From contig NW_027017988.1 of NCBI RefSeq assembly GCF_032854445.1, positions 62,001 to 126,000 on the forward strand: a stretch of 64,000 bases of DNA, in the 5' to 3' direction. The position numbers and the translations under genes are program-made. Positions within the stretch are counted from its first letter, which is position 1. Each line of letters starts with the position of its first letter. The notes beneath the pieces are model-generated. The model was not told the DNA's origin and made no database searches. It was given only the letters and a program-made list of their open reading frames with translations. This DNA is from Liolophura sinensis (taxonomy: Eukaryota > Mollusca > Polyplacophora > Chitonida > Chitonidae). Shown here one piece after another: positions 9,325 to 22,597 of this stretch.

Positions 9325-9444
9325 CACCATACTGAATCTCTGTTGCACCGTAAACATCATCCTGAATCTCTGCTGCACAGTAAATACCATCCTGAAACTC
9401 TGCTACACAGTAAGCACCATCCTGAATCTCTGCTGCACAGTAAA
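9325..9444. repeat. 30-bp minisatellite, four copies (spacer 2)
   Basis: Same four-unit tract as at 307-426, with no difference seen. Confidence 0.92.
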
Positions 9445-9520
9445 CACCGTCAGGAATTTTACACTGACTGCGATCAGATAGCATTTTTCTGTATAGACAT
9501 GTATGTCGCTGTGCAACTGA

Positions 9521-10169
9521 GTGAGTGAGTGAGTGCTTGGGGTTTAACGTCGTACTCAACAATTTTTCAGTCATATGACGACGAAGGAATCATTAGGGTG
9601 CATGCACGTGTAATGTGCCTCCTTGTTGCAGGACGGATTTTCACCGCTCTTTTATTTAGTGCTGCATCACTGAGACGACTTACCGAAGGCAAGTAAGCCG
9701 CCCCGCCCGAGCCATTATACTGAAACGGGTCAACCAGTCGTTGCACTATCCCCTTCATGCTGAACGCCAAACGAGGAAGTTACAACTTCCTCTTTTAAAG
9801 TCTTAGGTGTGACTCGACCAAGGATTGATTTTTTTTTTTTTTTTTTTTTGATTGGTGTTTTACGCCGTACTCAAGAATATTTCACTTATACGACGGCGGC
9901 CAGCATTATGGTGGGTGGAAACCGGGCACAGCCCGGTGGAAACCCACGACCATCCGCAGGTTGCTGGCAGACCTTCCCACGTACGGCCGGAGAGGAAGCC
10001 AGCATGAGCTGGTCTTGAACTCACAGCGACCGCATTGGTGAGAGGCTTCTGGGTCACTACGCTGCGCTAGCGTGCTAACCGACTGAGCCACGGAGGCCCC
10101 ACCAAGGATTGATCCTGGATCTACCGGTCCCGAAGCGGACGCTCTACCAACTGTGCTATCCGGGCCGGT
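9521..10169 (-). mobile_element. SINE-1 interrupted by SINE-2 (spacer 2)
   Basis: Copy of the nested element in spacer 1, shifted by 9,018 bp. The outer target-site duplication CTGTGCAACTGA lies at 9509-9520 and 10170-10181. Confidence 0.9.
9830..10100 (-). mobile_element. SINE-2 nested in SINE-1 (spacer 2)
   Basis: The second and last SINE-2 in the window, with the 13-bp duplication ACCAAGGATTGAT at 9817-9829 and 10101-10113. Its site, length and flanks match the spacer 1 copy. The two therefore derive from one insertion followed by duplication or conversion of the macro-unit. Confidence 0.93.
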
Positions 10170-12158
10170 CTGTGCAACTGACGATCAGATAACATTTATC
10201 TGTAAAGACATGTATGTCTCTGCGCCATTTACTGTACCTATGTCTTTCACTTCAGGCAAACCTTAGTCCTCCCATACATAACCCCACCTGACAAGGCTCC
10301 TACTCAGGCTATTTTATTTCCTAGTGAAAGGAAGGCTTTAAGCATACATGTTTGTACATATAATATTAGTGGTGCGAGTTTTCAGTAATCCACAATTAAC
10401 ATATAACAGACCTATCAAAACCCTCACAGAATCCAAACGAAGTCCACCGTAAGCACTCTGGAAAAAACATATTAGGAGCTCAAGTACGTCTATATCGCAT
10501 TTTTTATTTCATTTCTAACATGATGAGATCACAGAGCTGTTACATTTATCTGTCAAAACCGTTAGTTTAATAAGGTACATATTTGTCCTGAAAGAAAGAG
10601 ACAAAGTTATTGATCTCATTAACGCACGTGTACCTGCCGACGAGCATCAGTTACCATTACTATTACAATGATTACAATGTTCATCTTGTAACTCACCATG
10701 CTGTTATTATGATTACAATGTTCATCTTGTAACTGAACATGCTAATATAATGATAACAATGTTCATTTTGCAACTGAACATGCTTTTATACTGATTACAA
10801 TGTTCATCTTGTAACTACATATGCTAAAATAATGATAACAATGTTCATCTTGTAATGAAATATGCTATTATAATGATTGCAATATTCATTTTGTAACTGA
10901 GCATGCTATTATATTGATTACAATGATGATTTTGTAACAGTTGACGCTATTATAATGTTTACAATGTTCACCTTGTAACTGAGCATGCTATTATAATGAT
11001 TTAAATGTTCACCTTGTCACTGAACGTGCTATTATAATAATTTTAATGTTCATTTTGTAACTGAACACGGTATTAGGTTATTATAATGTTCATCTTGTAA
11101 CTGCGTATGCTTTTATAATGATTGCAATGTTCATCTTGTAACTGAGCATGTTTTTATAATGATTACAATGTTCACCTTGTAACTGAACATGCTTTTATAA
11201 TGATTACAATGTTCATCTTGTAATTGAACGTGCTAATATAATGAATACAATGTTTTTTTTGTAACTGATGATCTTATTATAATGATTACAATATTCATCT
11301 TGTAAGTTAATATGCTAATGTAATGATAACAATGTCCATTTTGCAACTGACAATGCTTTTATACTGATTACAATGTTCACCTTGTCACTGATGATGTTTT
11401 TATAATGATTACAATGTTCATCTTGTAACTACATATGCTATAATACTGATTACAATGTTCATCTTGTAATGAAATATGCTAATATAGTAACTGCAATATT
11501 AATTTTGTAACTGAGCATGCTATTATATTGATTACAATGATGATTTTGTAACCGTTGACGCTATTATAATGATTACAATATTAATTTTGTAACTGAGCAT
11601 GCTATTATACTGATTACAATGTTCATCTTGTAACTGAACATGCTATTATAATGATTACAATGTTCATGTTGTAACTGAACATGCTATTATACTGATAACA
11701 ATGTTCATCTTGTAACTGGGCATACTAGTATAATGATTACAATGTTCATTTTGTAACTGAGCATGCTATTATACTGATTACAATTTTTATCTTTTAATTG
11801 AGCATGCTATTATAATAATTACATTGCTCATCTTGTATTTGAGCAAGCTATTATAATTATTACAATGTTCATCTTGTAATTGAGCATACTAGTATAATGA
11901 TTACAATGTTAATTTTGTAACTGAGCATGCTATTTTACTGATTACAATGTTCATCTTGTAATTTAGCATGCTATTATAATGATTACAATGTTCATGTTGT
12001 AACTGAACATGCTATTATACTGATAACAATGTTCATCTTGTAACTGAACATAACATTACAATAATTACAATGTTCATTTTGTAACTGAATATGCTATTAT
12101 ATTGATTACAATGTTCATCTTGTAACTGAACATCCTAAAATAATGATTACAATGTTCA

Positions 12159-12211
12159 TCTGGTAACTGAGTGAGTGCTTGGGTTTTAACGTCGTTCTCT
12201 CTGGTAACTGA
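12159..12211 (-). mobile_element. SINE tail fragment with TSD (array 2, first)
   Basis: Same 29-bp insert and TCTGGTAACTGA duplication as at 3142. Confidence 0.83.
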
Positions 12212-14186
12212 ACATGTTATTATAATGATTACAATGTTCATCTTGTAACTGAGCATACTAGTATAATGATTACATTGTTAATTTTGTAACTGAGCATGCT
12301 ATTATACTGATTACAATGTTCATCTTGTAATTGAGCATGCTATTATAATGAATACAATGTTTATGTTGTTACTGAACATGCTATTATACTGATAACAATG
12401 TTCATCTTGTAACTAAGCATGATATTATAATAATTACAATGTTCATTTAGTAAGTGAACATGCTATTATAATAATTACAATGTTCATCTTGTAACTGAAC
12501 GTCCTAATATGATGATTACAATGATCATCTTGTAAGTAAACATGTTATTATAATGATTACAATGTTCACCTTGTAAATGAACATGCCATTACAATAACTA
12601 AAATATTTATCTTGTAACTGAACATGCTATTATATCAATTACAATCCTCACGTTTCAACTAAACGTGCTAATATAATGATTACAATGTTTATCTTGTAAC
12701 TGAAGATGCTATTATAATAATTACAATTGGTGTCTTGTAACTGAACATGCTATTATAGTACTTACAAAAATCACCTTGTAACTGAACATGCTATTATAAT
12801 GATTACAATGTTCACCATGTCACTGAAAGTGATATTATAATAGTTTTAATGTTCATTTTGTAACTGAACACGGTATTAGGTTATTGCAATGTTCATCCTG
12901 TAACCGAATATGCTATTATAATGATTACAATGTTCATCTTGTAACTGAGCATGCTATTACAATGATTACAATGTTCATCTTGTAACTGACCATGCTGTTT
13001 TTATGATTACAATGTTTATCTTGTAACTGAACAGGCTAATATAATGATTACAATGTTCATTTTGCAACTGAACATGCTTTTTTACTGATTACAATGTTCA
13101 TCTTGTAACTACATATGCTATAATAATGATTACAATGTTCATCTTGTAATGAAATATGCTAATATAATGATTGCAATATTCATTGTGTAACTGAGCATGA
13201 TATTATATTAATTACAATAATGATTTTTCAACCGTTGACGCTATTATAATGATTACAATGTTCACCTTGTAACTGAGCATGCTATTATAAAAATTTTAAT
13301 GTTCATTTTGTAACTGAACACGGTATTAGGATGTTATAATGTTCATCTTGTAACTGAATATGCTATTATAATGATTACAATGTTCATCTTGGCACTGAAC
13401 ATTCTATTATAATGATTTCAATGTTCATTTTGTAACTGAATACGCTATTAAATTATTACAATGTTCATCCTGTTACTGAACATGCTATTATAATGATTAC
13501 AATGTTTTTATAATGATTACAATGTTCATCTTGTAATTGAACATGCAATTATAAGAATTACAATCTTCACTTTGTAACTGAACATGCTATTACAATGATT
13601 ACAATGTTCATCTTGTAACTGAGCATGCTATTATGTCGATTACAATATTCATCTTGCAACTGAGCATGATATTATAATGATTACAATGATCATCTTGTAA
13701 TTGAACGTGCTAATATAATGAATACAATGTTCATTATGTAACTGATGATGTTATTATAATGATTACAATATTCATCTTCTGACTGAATATGCTAATGTAA
13801 TGATTACAATGTCCATTTTGCAACTGAGCATGCTTTTATACTGATTACAATGTCCACCTTGTAACTGAACATGCTATTATAATGATTACAATGTTCATCT
13901 TGTAATTGAACGTGCTAATATAATGAATACAATGTTCATTTTGTAACTGATGATGTTATTATAATGATTAAAATATTCATCTTGTAACTGAATATGCTAA
14001 TGTAATGATTATAATGTCCATTTTACAACTGAGCATGCTTTTATACTGATTACAATGTCCACCTTGTAACTGAACATGCTATTATAATGATTTCAATGTT
14101 TATCTTGTAACTGAGCATGTTTTTATAATGATTACAATGTTCACCTTGCAACTGATGATGTTTTTATAATGATTACAATGTTCATC

Positions 14187-15877
14187 TTGTAACTGAACAT
14201 GTAATTATAAGGATAACAATGTTCACTTTGTAACTGGACATGCTATTACAATGATTACAATGTTCATCTTGTAACTAAACATGCTATTATGTCGATTACA
14301 ATCTTCATCTTTCAACTGAGCTCGATATTATAATGATTACAATGTTCATCTTGTAATTGAACGTGCTAATATAATGAATACAATGTTCATTTGGTAACTG
14401 ATGATGTTATTATAATGATTACAATGTTCATCTTGTAATTGAACGTGCTAATATAATGAATACAATGTTCATTTTGTAACTGATGATGTTATTTTAATGA
14501 TTACAATATTCATCTTGTAACTGAATATTCTAATGTAATGATTACAATGTCTATTTTGCAACTGAGCATGCTTTTATACTGATTACAATGTTCACTTTGT
14601 AACTGATGATGTTTTTATAATGATTACAATGTTCATCTTGTAACTACATATGCTATAATAATGATTACATTGTTCATTTGTAATAAAATATGGTAATATA
14701 ATGGTTGCAATATTCATTTTGTAACTGAGCATGCTATTATATTGATTACAATGATGATTTTGTAACCGTTGACGCTATTATAATGATTACAATGTTTAAT
14801 TTGTAACTGAACATGCTATTACAATGATAACAATGTGCATCTTGTAACTGAACATGCTATTATGTCGATTACAATCTTCATCTTGTAACTGAAAATGATA
14901 TTATAATGATAACAATGTTTATCTTGCAACTGAGCATGCTATTATAATGATTACAATGTTCACTTCGTAACTGAACATGCTAATTTAACTATTACAATGT
15001 TCATCTTGTAACTGGGCATTATTTTATAATGATTACAATGTTCACCTTGTAACTGAGCAGGCTATTGTAATGATCACAATGTTCACCTTGTAACTGAGCA
15101 CATTATTATAATGATTACAATGTTCATCTTGTAACTATATATGCTATTGTAATGATTACAATGTCCATTTTGCAACTGAGCATGCTTGTATACTGATTAC
15201 AATGTTCACCTTGCAACTGATGATGTTTTTATAATGATTACAATGTTCATCTTGTAACTGAACATGCAATTATAAGGATTACAATGTTCACTTTGTAACT
15301 GAACATGCTATTACAATGATTGCAATGTTTACTTCGTAACTGAACATGCTATTATAACTATTACAATGTTCATCTTGTAACTGGGCATGTTTTTATAATG
15401 ATTACAATGTTTATCTTGTAACTGAGCACGCTATTGTAATGATTACAATGTTCACCTTGTAACTGAGCACATTATTATAATGATTACAATGTTCATCTTG
15501 TAATTAAACGTGCTAATATAATGAATACAATGTTCATTTTGTAACTGATGATGTTATTTTAATGATTACAATATTCATCTTGTAACTGAATATGCTAATG
15601 TACTGATTACAATGTCCATTTTGCAACTGAGCATGCTTTTATACTGATTACAATGTCCACCTTGTAACTGAACATGCTATTATAATGATTACAATGTTCA
15701 TCTTGTAACTGAGCATGCTTTTATACTGATTACAATGTTCACCTTTTAACTGAACATGCTATTTTAATGATGACAATGTTCATTTTGTAACTAAACATGC
15801 TATTATGTCGATTACAATCTTCATCTTGTAACTGAAAATGATATTATAATGATTACAATGTTCATCTTGTAACTGAG
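14187..15877. repeat. Extra 1.68-kb satellite block, only in array 2
   Basis: Up to about 14186 the array tracks array 1 at a 9,018-bp offset. From about 15,878 it tracks the array 1 sequence that follows position 5181. The intervening stretch of about 1,679 bp (close to 41 units) has no collinear counterpart in arrays 1, 3 or 4, although its unit variants resemble those in arrays 5 and 6 (for example near 44,640-45,180). The end points are approximate because the repeats make alignment ambiguous. Confidence 0.75.
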
Positions 15878-17052
15878 CATGCTATTGTAATGATTACAAT
15901 GTTCACCTTGTAACTCACCACATTATTATAATGATTACAATGTTCATCTTGTAACTAAAAATGATATTGTAATGATTACAATGTCCATTTTGCAACTGAG
16001 CATGCTTGTATTCTGATTACAATGTTCACCTTGCAACTGATGATGTTTTTATAATGATTACAATGTTCATCTTGTAACTGAACATACAATTATAAGGATT
16101 ACAATGTTCACTTTGTAACTGAACATGCTATTACAATGATTACAATGTTCATCTTGTAACTGAACATCCTATTATGTCGATTACAATCTTCATCTTGCAA
16201 CTGAGCATGATATTATAATGATTACAATGTTCATCTTGTAATTGAACGTGCTAATATAATGAATACAATGTTCATTTTGTAACTGATGATGTTATTATAA
16301 TGTTACAATATTCATCTTGTAACTGAATATGCTAATGTAATGATTACAATGTCCATTTTGCAACTGAGCATGCTTTTATACTGATTAAAATGTCCACCTT
16401 GTAACTGAACATACTATTATAATGATTTAAATGTTCATCTTGTAACTGAGCATGTTTTTATAATAATTACAATGTTCACCTTGTAACTGAACATGCTTTT
16501 ATAATGATTACAATGTTCATCTTGTAATTGAACGTGCTAATATAATGAATACAATGTTTTTTTTGTAACTGATGATGTTATTATAATGATTACAATATTC
16601 ATCTTGTAAGTTAATATGCTAATGTAATGATTACAATGTCCATTTTGCAACTGACAATGCTTTTATACTGATTACAATGTCCACCTTGTCACTGATGATG
16701 TTTTTATAATGATTACAATGTTCATCTTGTAACTACATATGCTATAATACTGATTACAATGTTCATCTTGTAATGAAATATGCTAATATAGTAACTGCAA
16801 TATTAATTTTGTAACTGAGCATGCTATTATATTGATTACAATGATGATTTTGTAACCGTTGACGCTATTATAATGATTACAATATTAATTTTGTAACTGA
16901 GCATGCTATTATACTGATTACAATGTTCATCTTGTAACTGAACATGCTATTATAATGATTACAATGTTCATGTTGTAACTGAACATACTATTATACTGAT
17001 AACAATGTTCATCTTGTAACTGGGCATACTAGTATAATGATTACAATGTTCA

Positions 17053-17105
17053 TCTGGTAACTGAGTGAGTGCTTGGGTTTTAACGTCGTTCTCTCTGGTA
17101 ACTGA
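17053..17105 (-). mobile_element. SINE tail fragment with TSD (array 2, second)
   Basis: Same insert and duplication. A T-to-C change at 17120 just to its right is shared only with array 4 (34518). Confidence 0.83.
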
Positions 17106-19613
17106 ACATGTTATTATAACGATTACAATGTTCATCTTGTAACTGAGCATACTAGTATAATGATTACATTGTTATTTTTGTAACTGAGCATGCTATTATA
17201 CTGATTACAATGTTCATCTTGTAATTGAGCATGCTATTATAATGATTACAATGTTTATGTTGTTACTGAACATGCTATTATACTGATAACAATGTTCTTC
17301 TTGTAACTAAGCATGATATTATAATAATTACAATGTTCATTTAGTAAGTGAACATGCTATTATAATAATTACAATGTTCATCTTGTAACTGAACGTCCTA
17401 ATATGATGATTACAATGATCATCTTGTAAGTAAATATGTTATTATAATGATTACAATGTTCACCTTGTAAATGAACATGCCATTACAATAACTAAAATAT
17501 TTATCTTGTAACTGAACATGCTATTATATCAATTACAATCCTCACGTTTCAACTAAACGTGCTAATATAATGATTACAATGTTTATCTTGTAACTGAAGA
17601 TGCTATTATAATAATTACAAAGGGTGTCTTGTAACTGAACGTGCTATTATAGTAATTACAATAATCACCTTGTAACTGAACATGCTATTATAATGATTAC
17701 ACTGTTCACCATGTCACTGAAAGTGATATTATAATAGTTTTAATGTTCATTTTGTAACTGAACACGGTATTAGGTTATTGCAATGTTCATCCTGTAACCG
17801 AATATGCTATTATAATGATTACAATGTTCATCTTGTAACTGAGCATGCTATTACAATGATTACAGTGTTCATCTTGTAACTGACCATGCTGTTATTATGA
17901 TTACAATGTTCATCTTGTAACTGAACATGCAATTATAAGGATTACAATGTTCACTTTGTAACTGAACATGCTATTACAATGATTGCAATGTTTACTTCGT
18001 AACTGAACATGCTATTATAACTATTACAATGTTCATCTTGTAACTGGGCATGTTTTTATAATGATTACAATGTTTATCTTGTAACTGAGCACGCTTTTGT
18101 AATGATTACAATGTTCACCTTGTAACTGAGCACATTATTATAATGATTACAATGTTCATCTTGTAATTGAACGTGCTAATATAATGAATACAATGTTCAT
18201 TTTGTAACTGATGATGTTATTTTAATGATTACAATATTCATCTTGTAACTGAATATGCTAATGTAATGATTACAATGTCCATTTTGCAACTGAGCATGCT
18301 TTTATACTGATTACAATGTCCACCTTGTAACTGAACATGCTATTATAATGATTACAATGTTCATCTTGTAACTGAGCATGCTTTTATACTGATTACAATG
18401 TTCACCTTTTAACTGAACATGCTATTTTAATGATGACAATGTTCATTTTGTAACTGAACATGTTATTATGTCGATTACAATCTTCATCTTGTAACTGAAA
18501 ATGATATTATAATGATTACAATGTTTATCTTGCAACTGAGCATGCTATTATAATGATTACAATGTTCACTTCGTAACTGAACATGCTATTATAACTATTA
18601 CAATGTTCATCTTGTAATTGGACATGTTTTTATAATGATTACAATGTTCACCTTGTAACTGAACATGCTATTATAATGATTACAATGTTCATCTTGTAAC
18701 TGAACATGCTATTATGATTACAATTTTCATCTTGTAACTGAGCTTTCTATTATAATGATTACAATGTTTACCTTGTAACTGAGCGTGCTCATATAATGAT
18801 TACAATGTTCACCTTGTAACTGAGCATGCTAATATAATGATTACAATGTTTATCTTGTAACTGAGCATGCTATTATAAAACACGAGTCTCTTTAACTGGA
18901 TTTAGTCTATTTCAGCTGAAGGGAAAAATGAAAGATTTAGTCTGGATAATGTGTGGGGATAAGATGAGCATTTTAGCGTGTATTAGGTCCAAACTGCATC
19001 TTTGTACCGTTGATCGTTGAGAAGAAATAGAAGGCATTTCTCAATATTGGCACTTAAAAGATGGTGCCAGCTAGGAAATCAGCTCTAACCCCAGTGTTCC
19101 ATGTGGGATTACAGATTTTCTTTCATACTTGCATTACAATGTGACGTCAAACCCAATCATCCAGTCATTCGGTGATTACTGTTACACAACAATTGAATCA
19201 AACCTTTCAGGTGTCATTTCAAGAGATCTAAAACGCTATCTAGTTAGCAACAAAGGCTTCAAAGGCTTAATTTGTGCTCTTGTGTACACAGTGCTTATTA
19301 GTACACGGACCCTGTCTGTGGAATTTTGTGTATATGTCGTCATACACTCAGTTATACTGTGGACTTGTAAACATTGCCTCTGTGCATTTTTCAGCATTGT
19401 GTAAGTACTTTAGTATTTGTATAGATATTGTTATCATTTCTTGTTAAACTTAAGTATTTTAGCTCTTAAAAGTCTTATTATCTGTTCCTGTTAAATGTAA
19501 TAAATTGTTAAAAAAAAAATCTGCTGGTTTTGGTTACTTTTGTGCGCGGCTAAACTGTCGTGTATTTCGAACAAGCCATCTCTTTATAATACAGATAGTT
19601 TTGGGTCGTAACA

Positions 19614-19802
19614 TTATTTATTTATTTATTTGGTGTACTGGGGGAAACCCACGACTACCCGCAGGTTGCCAGAAGACCTCCTCATGGACGGCAAAAAGAG
19701 GAAGCCAGCCTGAGCTGGACTTGAACTCACAGCGACCGCATCGGTTGGAAGCCCATTGCAGGGCGATGGCGTGCTGACCCCCTCGATAACTGAGGCCCTC
19801 CT
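19614..19802 (-). mobile_element. SINE-3 (spacer 3)
   Basis: Same element as 8884-9072, with no difference noted. Confidence 0.84.
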
Positions 19803-20054
19803 CAAACAAAAATTAAATAAGTAAGTAAAATGTAAAACGTTGTGAGGCCGATAGAAAATCATGTGTTTCTCTAACTGATTTCACTCCAATTTATTCTTTC
19901 ATCCAGCGTGTTGACAGAGTCAGTGGAATTCGGATGTTTAAATGGTTTCAAGCAACAAAGTATCATTACTTCAAGATATTAATATAACCTGAAGTCAGCC
20001 AGCTTCTAAACCTGGATCACCGTGTTTTCCTGAATCGTTGATTAAATCAATTAA

Positions 20055-20114
20055 CACCATACTGAATCTCTGTTGCACCGTAAACATCATCCTGAATCTC
20101 TGCTGCACAGTAAA
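20055..20114. repeat. 30-bp minisatellite, two copies only (spacer 3)
   Basis: Two units instead of the four found in every other spacer. The loss is exactly 60 bp, as expected from slippage or unequal exchange. Confidence 0.9.
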
Positions 20115-20190
20115 CACCGTCAGGAATTTTACACTGACTGCGATCAGATAGCATTTTTCTGTATAGACATGTATGTCGCTGTGCAACTGA

Positions 20191-20555
20191 GTGAGTGAGT
20201 GAGTGCTTGGGGTTTAACGTCGTACTCAACAATTTTTCAGTCATATGACGACGAAGGAATCATTAGGGTGCATGCACGTGTAATGTGCCTCCTTGTTGCA
20301 GGACGGATTTTCACCGCTCTTTTATTTAGTGCTGCATCACTGAGACGACTTACCGAAGGCAAGTAAGCCGCCCCGCTCGAGCCATTATCCTGAAACGGGT
20401 CAACCAGTCGTTGCACTATCCCCTTCATGCTGAACGCCAAACGAGGAAGTTACAACTTCCTCTTTTAAAGTCTTAGGTGTGACTCGACCAAGGATTGATC
20501 CTGGATCTACCGGTCCCGAAGCGGACGCTCTACCAACTGTGCTATCCGGGCCGGT
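20191..20555 (-). mobile_element. SINE-1, uninterrupted (spacer 3)
   Basis: This 365-bp element shows the state before SINE-2. The target-site duplication lies at 20179-20190 and 20556-20567, the A box at 20533-20544 and the B box at 20492-20500. Confidence 0.91.
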
Positions 20556-22544
20556 CTGTGCAACTGACGATCAGATAACATTTATCTGTAAAGACATGTA
20601 TGTCTCTGCGCCATTTACTGTACCTATGTCTTTCACTTCAGGCAAACCTTAGTCCTCCCATACATAACCCCACCTGACAAGGCTCCTACTCAGGCTATTT
20701 TATTTCCTAGTGAAAGGAAGGCTTTAAGCATACATGTTTGTACATATAATATTAGTGGTGCGAGTTTTCAGTAATCCACAATTAACATATAACAGACCTA
20801 TCAAAACCCTCACAGAATCCAAACGAAGTCCACCGTAAGCACTCTGGAAAAAACATATTAGGAGCTCAAGTACGTCTATATCGCATTTTTTATTTCATTT
20901 CTAACATGATGAGATCACAGAGCTGTTACATTTATCTGTCAAAACCGTTAGTTTAATAAGGTACATATTTGTCCTGAAAGAAAGAGACAAAGTTATTGAT
21001 CTCATTAACGCACGTGTACCTGCCGACGAGCATCAGTTACCATTACTATTACAATGATTACAATGTTCATCTTGTAACTCACCATGCTGTTATTATGATT
21101 ACAATGTTCATCTTGTAACTGAACATGCTAATATAATGATAACAATGTTCATTTTGCAACTGAACATGCTTTTATACTGATTACAATGTTCATCTTGTAA
21201 CTACATATGCTAAAATAATGATAACAATGTTCATCTTGTAGTGAAATATGCTAATATAATGATTGCAATATTCATTTTGTAACTGAGCATGCTATTATAT
21301 TGATTACAATGATGATTTTGTAACAGTTGACGCTATTATAATGATTACAATGTTCACCTTGTAACTGAGCATGCTATTATAATGATTTAAATGTTCACCT
21401 TGTCACTGAACGTGCTATTATAATAATTTTAATGTTCATTTTGTAACTGAACACGGTATTAGGTTATTATAATGTTCATCTTGTAACTGAGTATGCTTTT
21501 ATAATGATTGCAATGTTCATCTTGTAACTGAGCATGTTTTTATAATGATTACAATGTTCACCTTGTAACTGAACATGCTTTTATAATGATTACAATGTTC
21601 ATCTTGTAATTGAACGTGCTAATATAATGAATACAATGTTTTTTTTGTAACTGATGATGTTATTATAATGATTACAATATTCATCTTGTAAGTTAATATG
21701 CTAATGTAATGATTACAATGTCCATTTTGCAACTGACAATGCTTTTATACTGATTAGAATGTTCACCTTGTCACTGATGATGTTTTTATAATGATTACAA
21801 TGTTCATCTTGTAACTACATATGCTATAATACTGATTACAATGTTCATCTTGTAATGAAATATGCTAATATAGTAACTGCAATATTAATTTTGTAACTGA
21901 GCATGCTATTATATTGATTACAATGATGATTTTGTAACCGTTGACGCTATTATAATAATTACAATATTAATTTTGTAACTGAGCATGCTATTATACTGAT
22001 TACAATGTTCATCTTGTAACTGAACATGCTATTATAATGATTACAATGTTCATGTTGTAACTGAACATGCTATTATACTGATAACAATGTTCATCTTGTA
22101 ACTGGGCATACTAGTATAATGATTACAATGTTCATTTTGTAACTGAGCATGCTATTATACTGATTACAATTTTTATCTTTTAATTGAGCATGCTATTATA
22201 ATAATTACATTGCTCATCTTGTATTTGAGCAAGCTATTATAATTATTACAATGTTCATCTTGTAATTGAGCATACTAGTATAATGATTACAATGTTAATT
22301 TTGTAACTGAGCATGCTATTTTACTGATTACAATGTTCATCTTGTAATTTAGCATGCTATTATAATGATTACAATGTTCATGTTGTAACTGAACATGCTA
22401 TTATACTGATAACAATGTTCATCTTGTAACTGAACATAACATTACAATAATTACAATGTTCATTTTGTAACTGAATATGCTATTATATTGATTACAATGT
22501 TCATCTTGTAACTGAACATCCTAATATAATGATTACAATGTTCA

Positions 22545-22597
22545 TCTGGTAACTGAGTGAGTGCTTGGGTTTTAACGTCGTTCTCTCTGGTAACTGA
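22545..22597 (-). mobile_element. SINE tail fragment with TSD (array 3, first)
   Basis: Same insert and duplication as at 3142. Confidence 0.83.

Larger units (their letters stand above)
8141..10658. other. Spacer 2 (complete, carries SINE-2)
   Basis: This is the most complete SINE-2-bearing spacer, 2,518 bp. From 8141 to 8883 I recognise nothing. A 108-codon open stretch at 8391-8717 is not kept open in spacer 3. SINE-3 then follows at 8884-9072, unrecognised sequence at 9073-9324, the minisatellite at 9325-9444, SINE-1 with nested SINE-2 at 9521-10169, and unrecognised sequence to 10658. It ends at the same TTACCATT junction as spacers 1, 3 and 4. Confidence 0.94.
10659..18878. repeat. 41-bp satellite array 2
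   Basis: About 200 units. It follows the order of array 1 closely but is 1,720 bp longer, because of an extra block near 14187-15877 and one extra 41-bp unit near 16,080. The SINE-tail fragment occurs at 12159 and 17053. It shares three substitutions with array 4 that arrays 1 and 3 lack (11104, 11328, 17120). Confidence 0.96.
18879..21044. other. Spacer 3 (shortest; no SINE-2)
   Basis: 2,166 bp. It lacks SINE-2 (empty site ACCAAGGATTGAT at 20487-20499), lacks two minisatellite units (60 bp), and has an 8-bp deletion near 19,367 where the other spacers read CTTTCCCTCTTG or a close variant. That deletion removes a CTT-bounded segment and shifts the reading frame of the 108-codon open stretch. 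This argues that the stretch is not a gene. No features are recognised at 18879-19613, 19803-20054 or 20612-21044. Confidence 0.94.

Noticed and set aside
8141-10658. Spacer plus array as a Helitron, or a bivalve element carrying internal tandem repeats
   Set aside because: I found no terminal inverted repeats, no convincing Helitron-type ends and no transposase. The head-to-tail arrangement without intervening host DNA also fits tandem amplification better. Not excluded for the ancestral unit.
8141-18878. Ribosomal DNA intergenic spacer (alternating spacer and subrepeats)
   Set aside because: The layout is reminiscent, but five complete inter-array spacers contain no rRNA gene sequence of any kind, including 5S.
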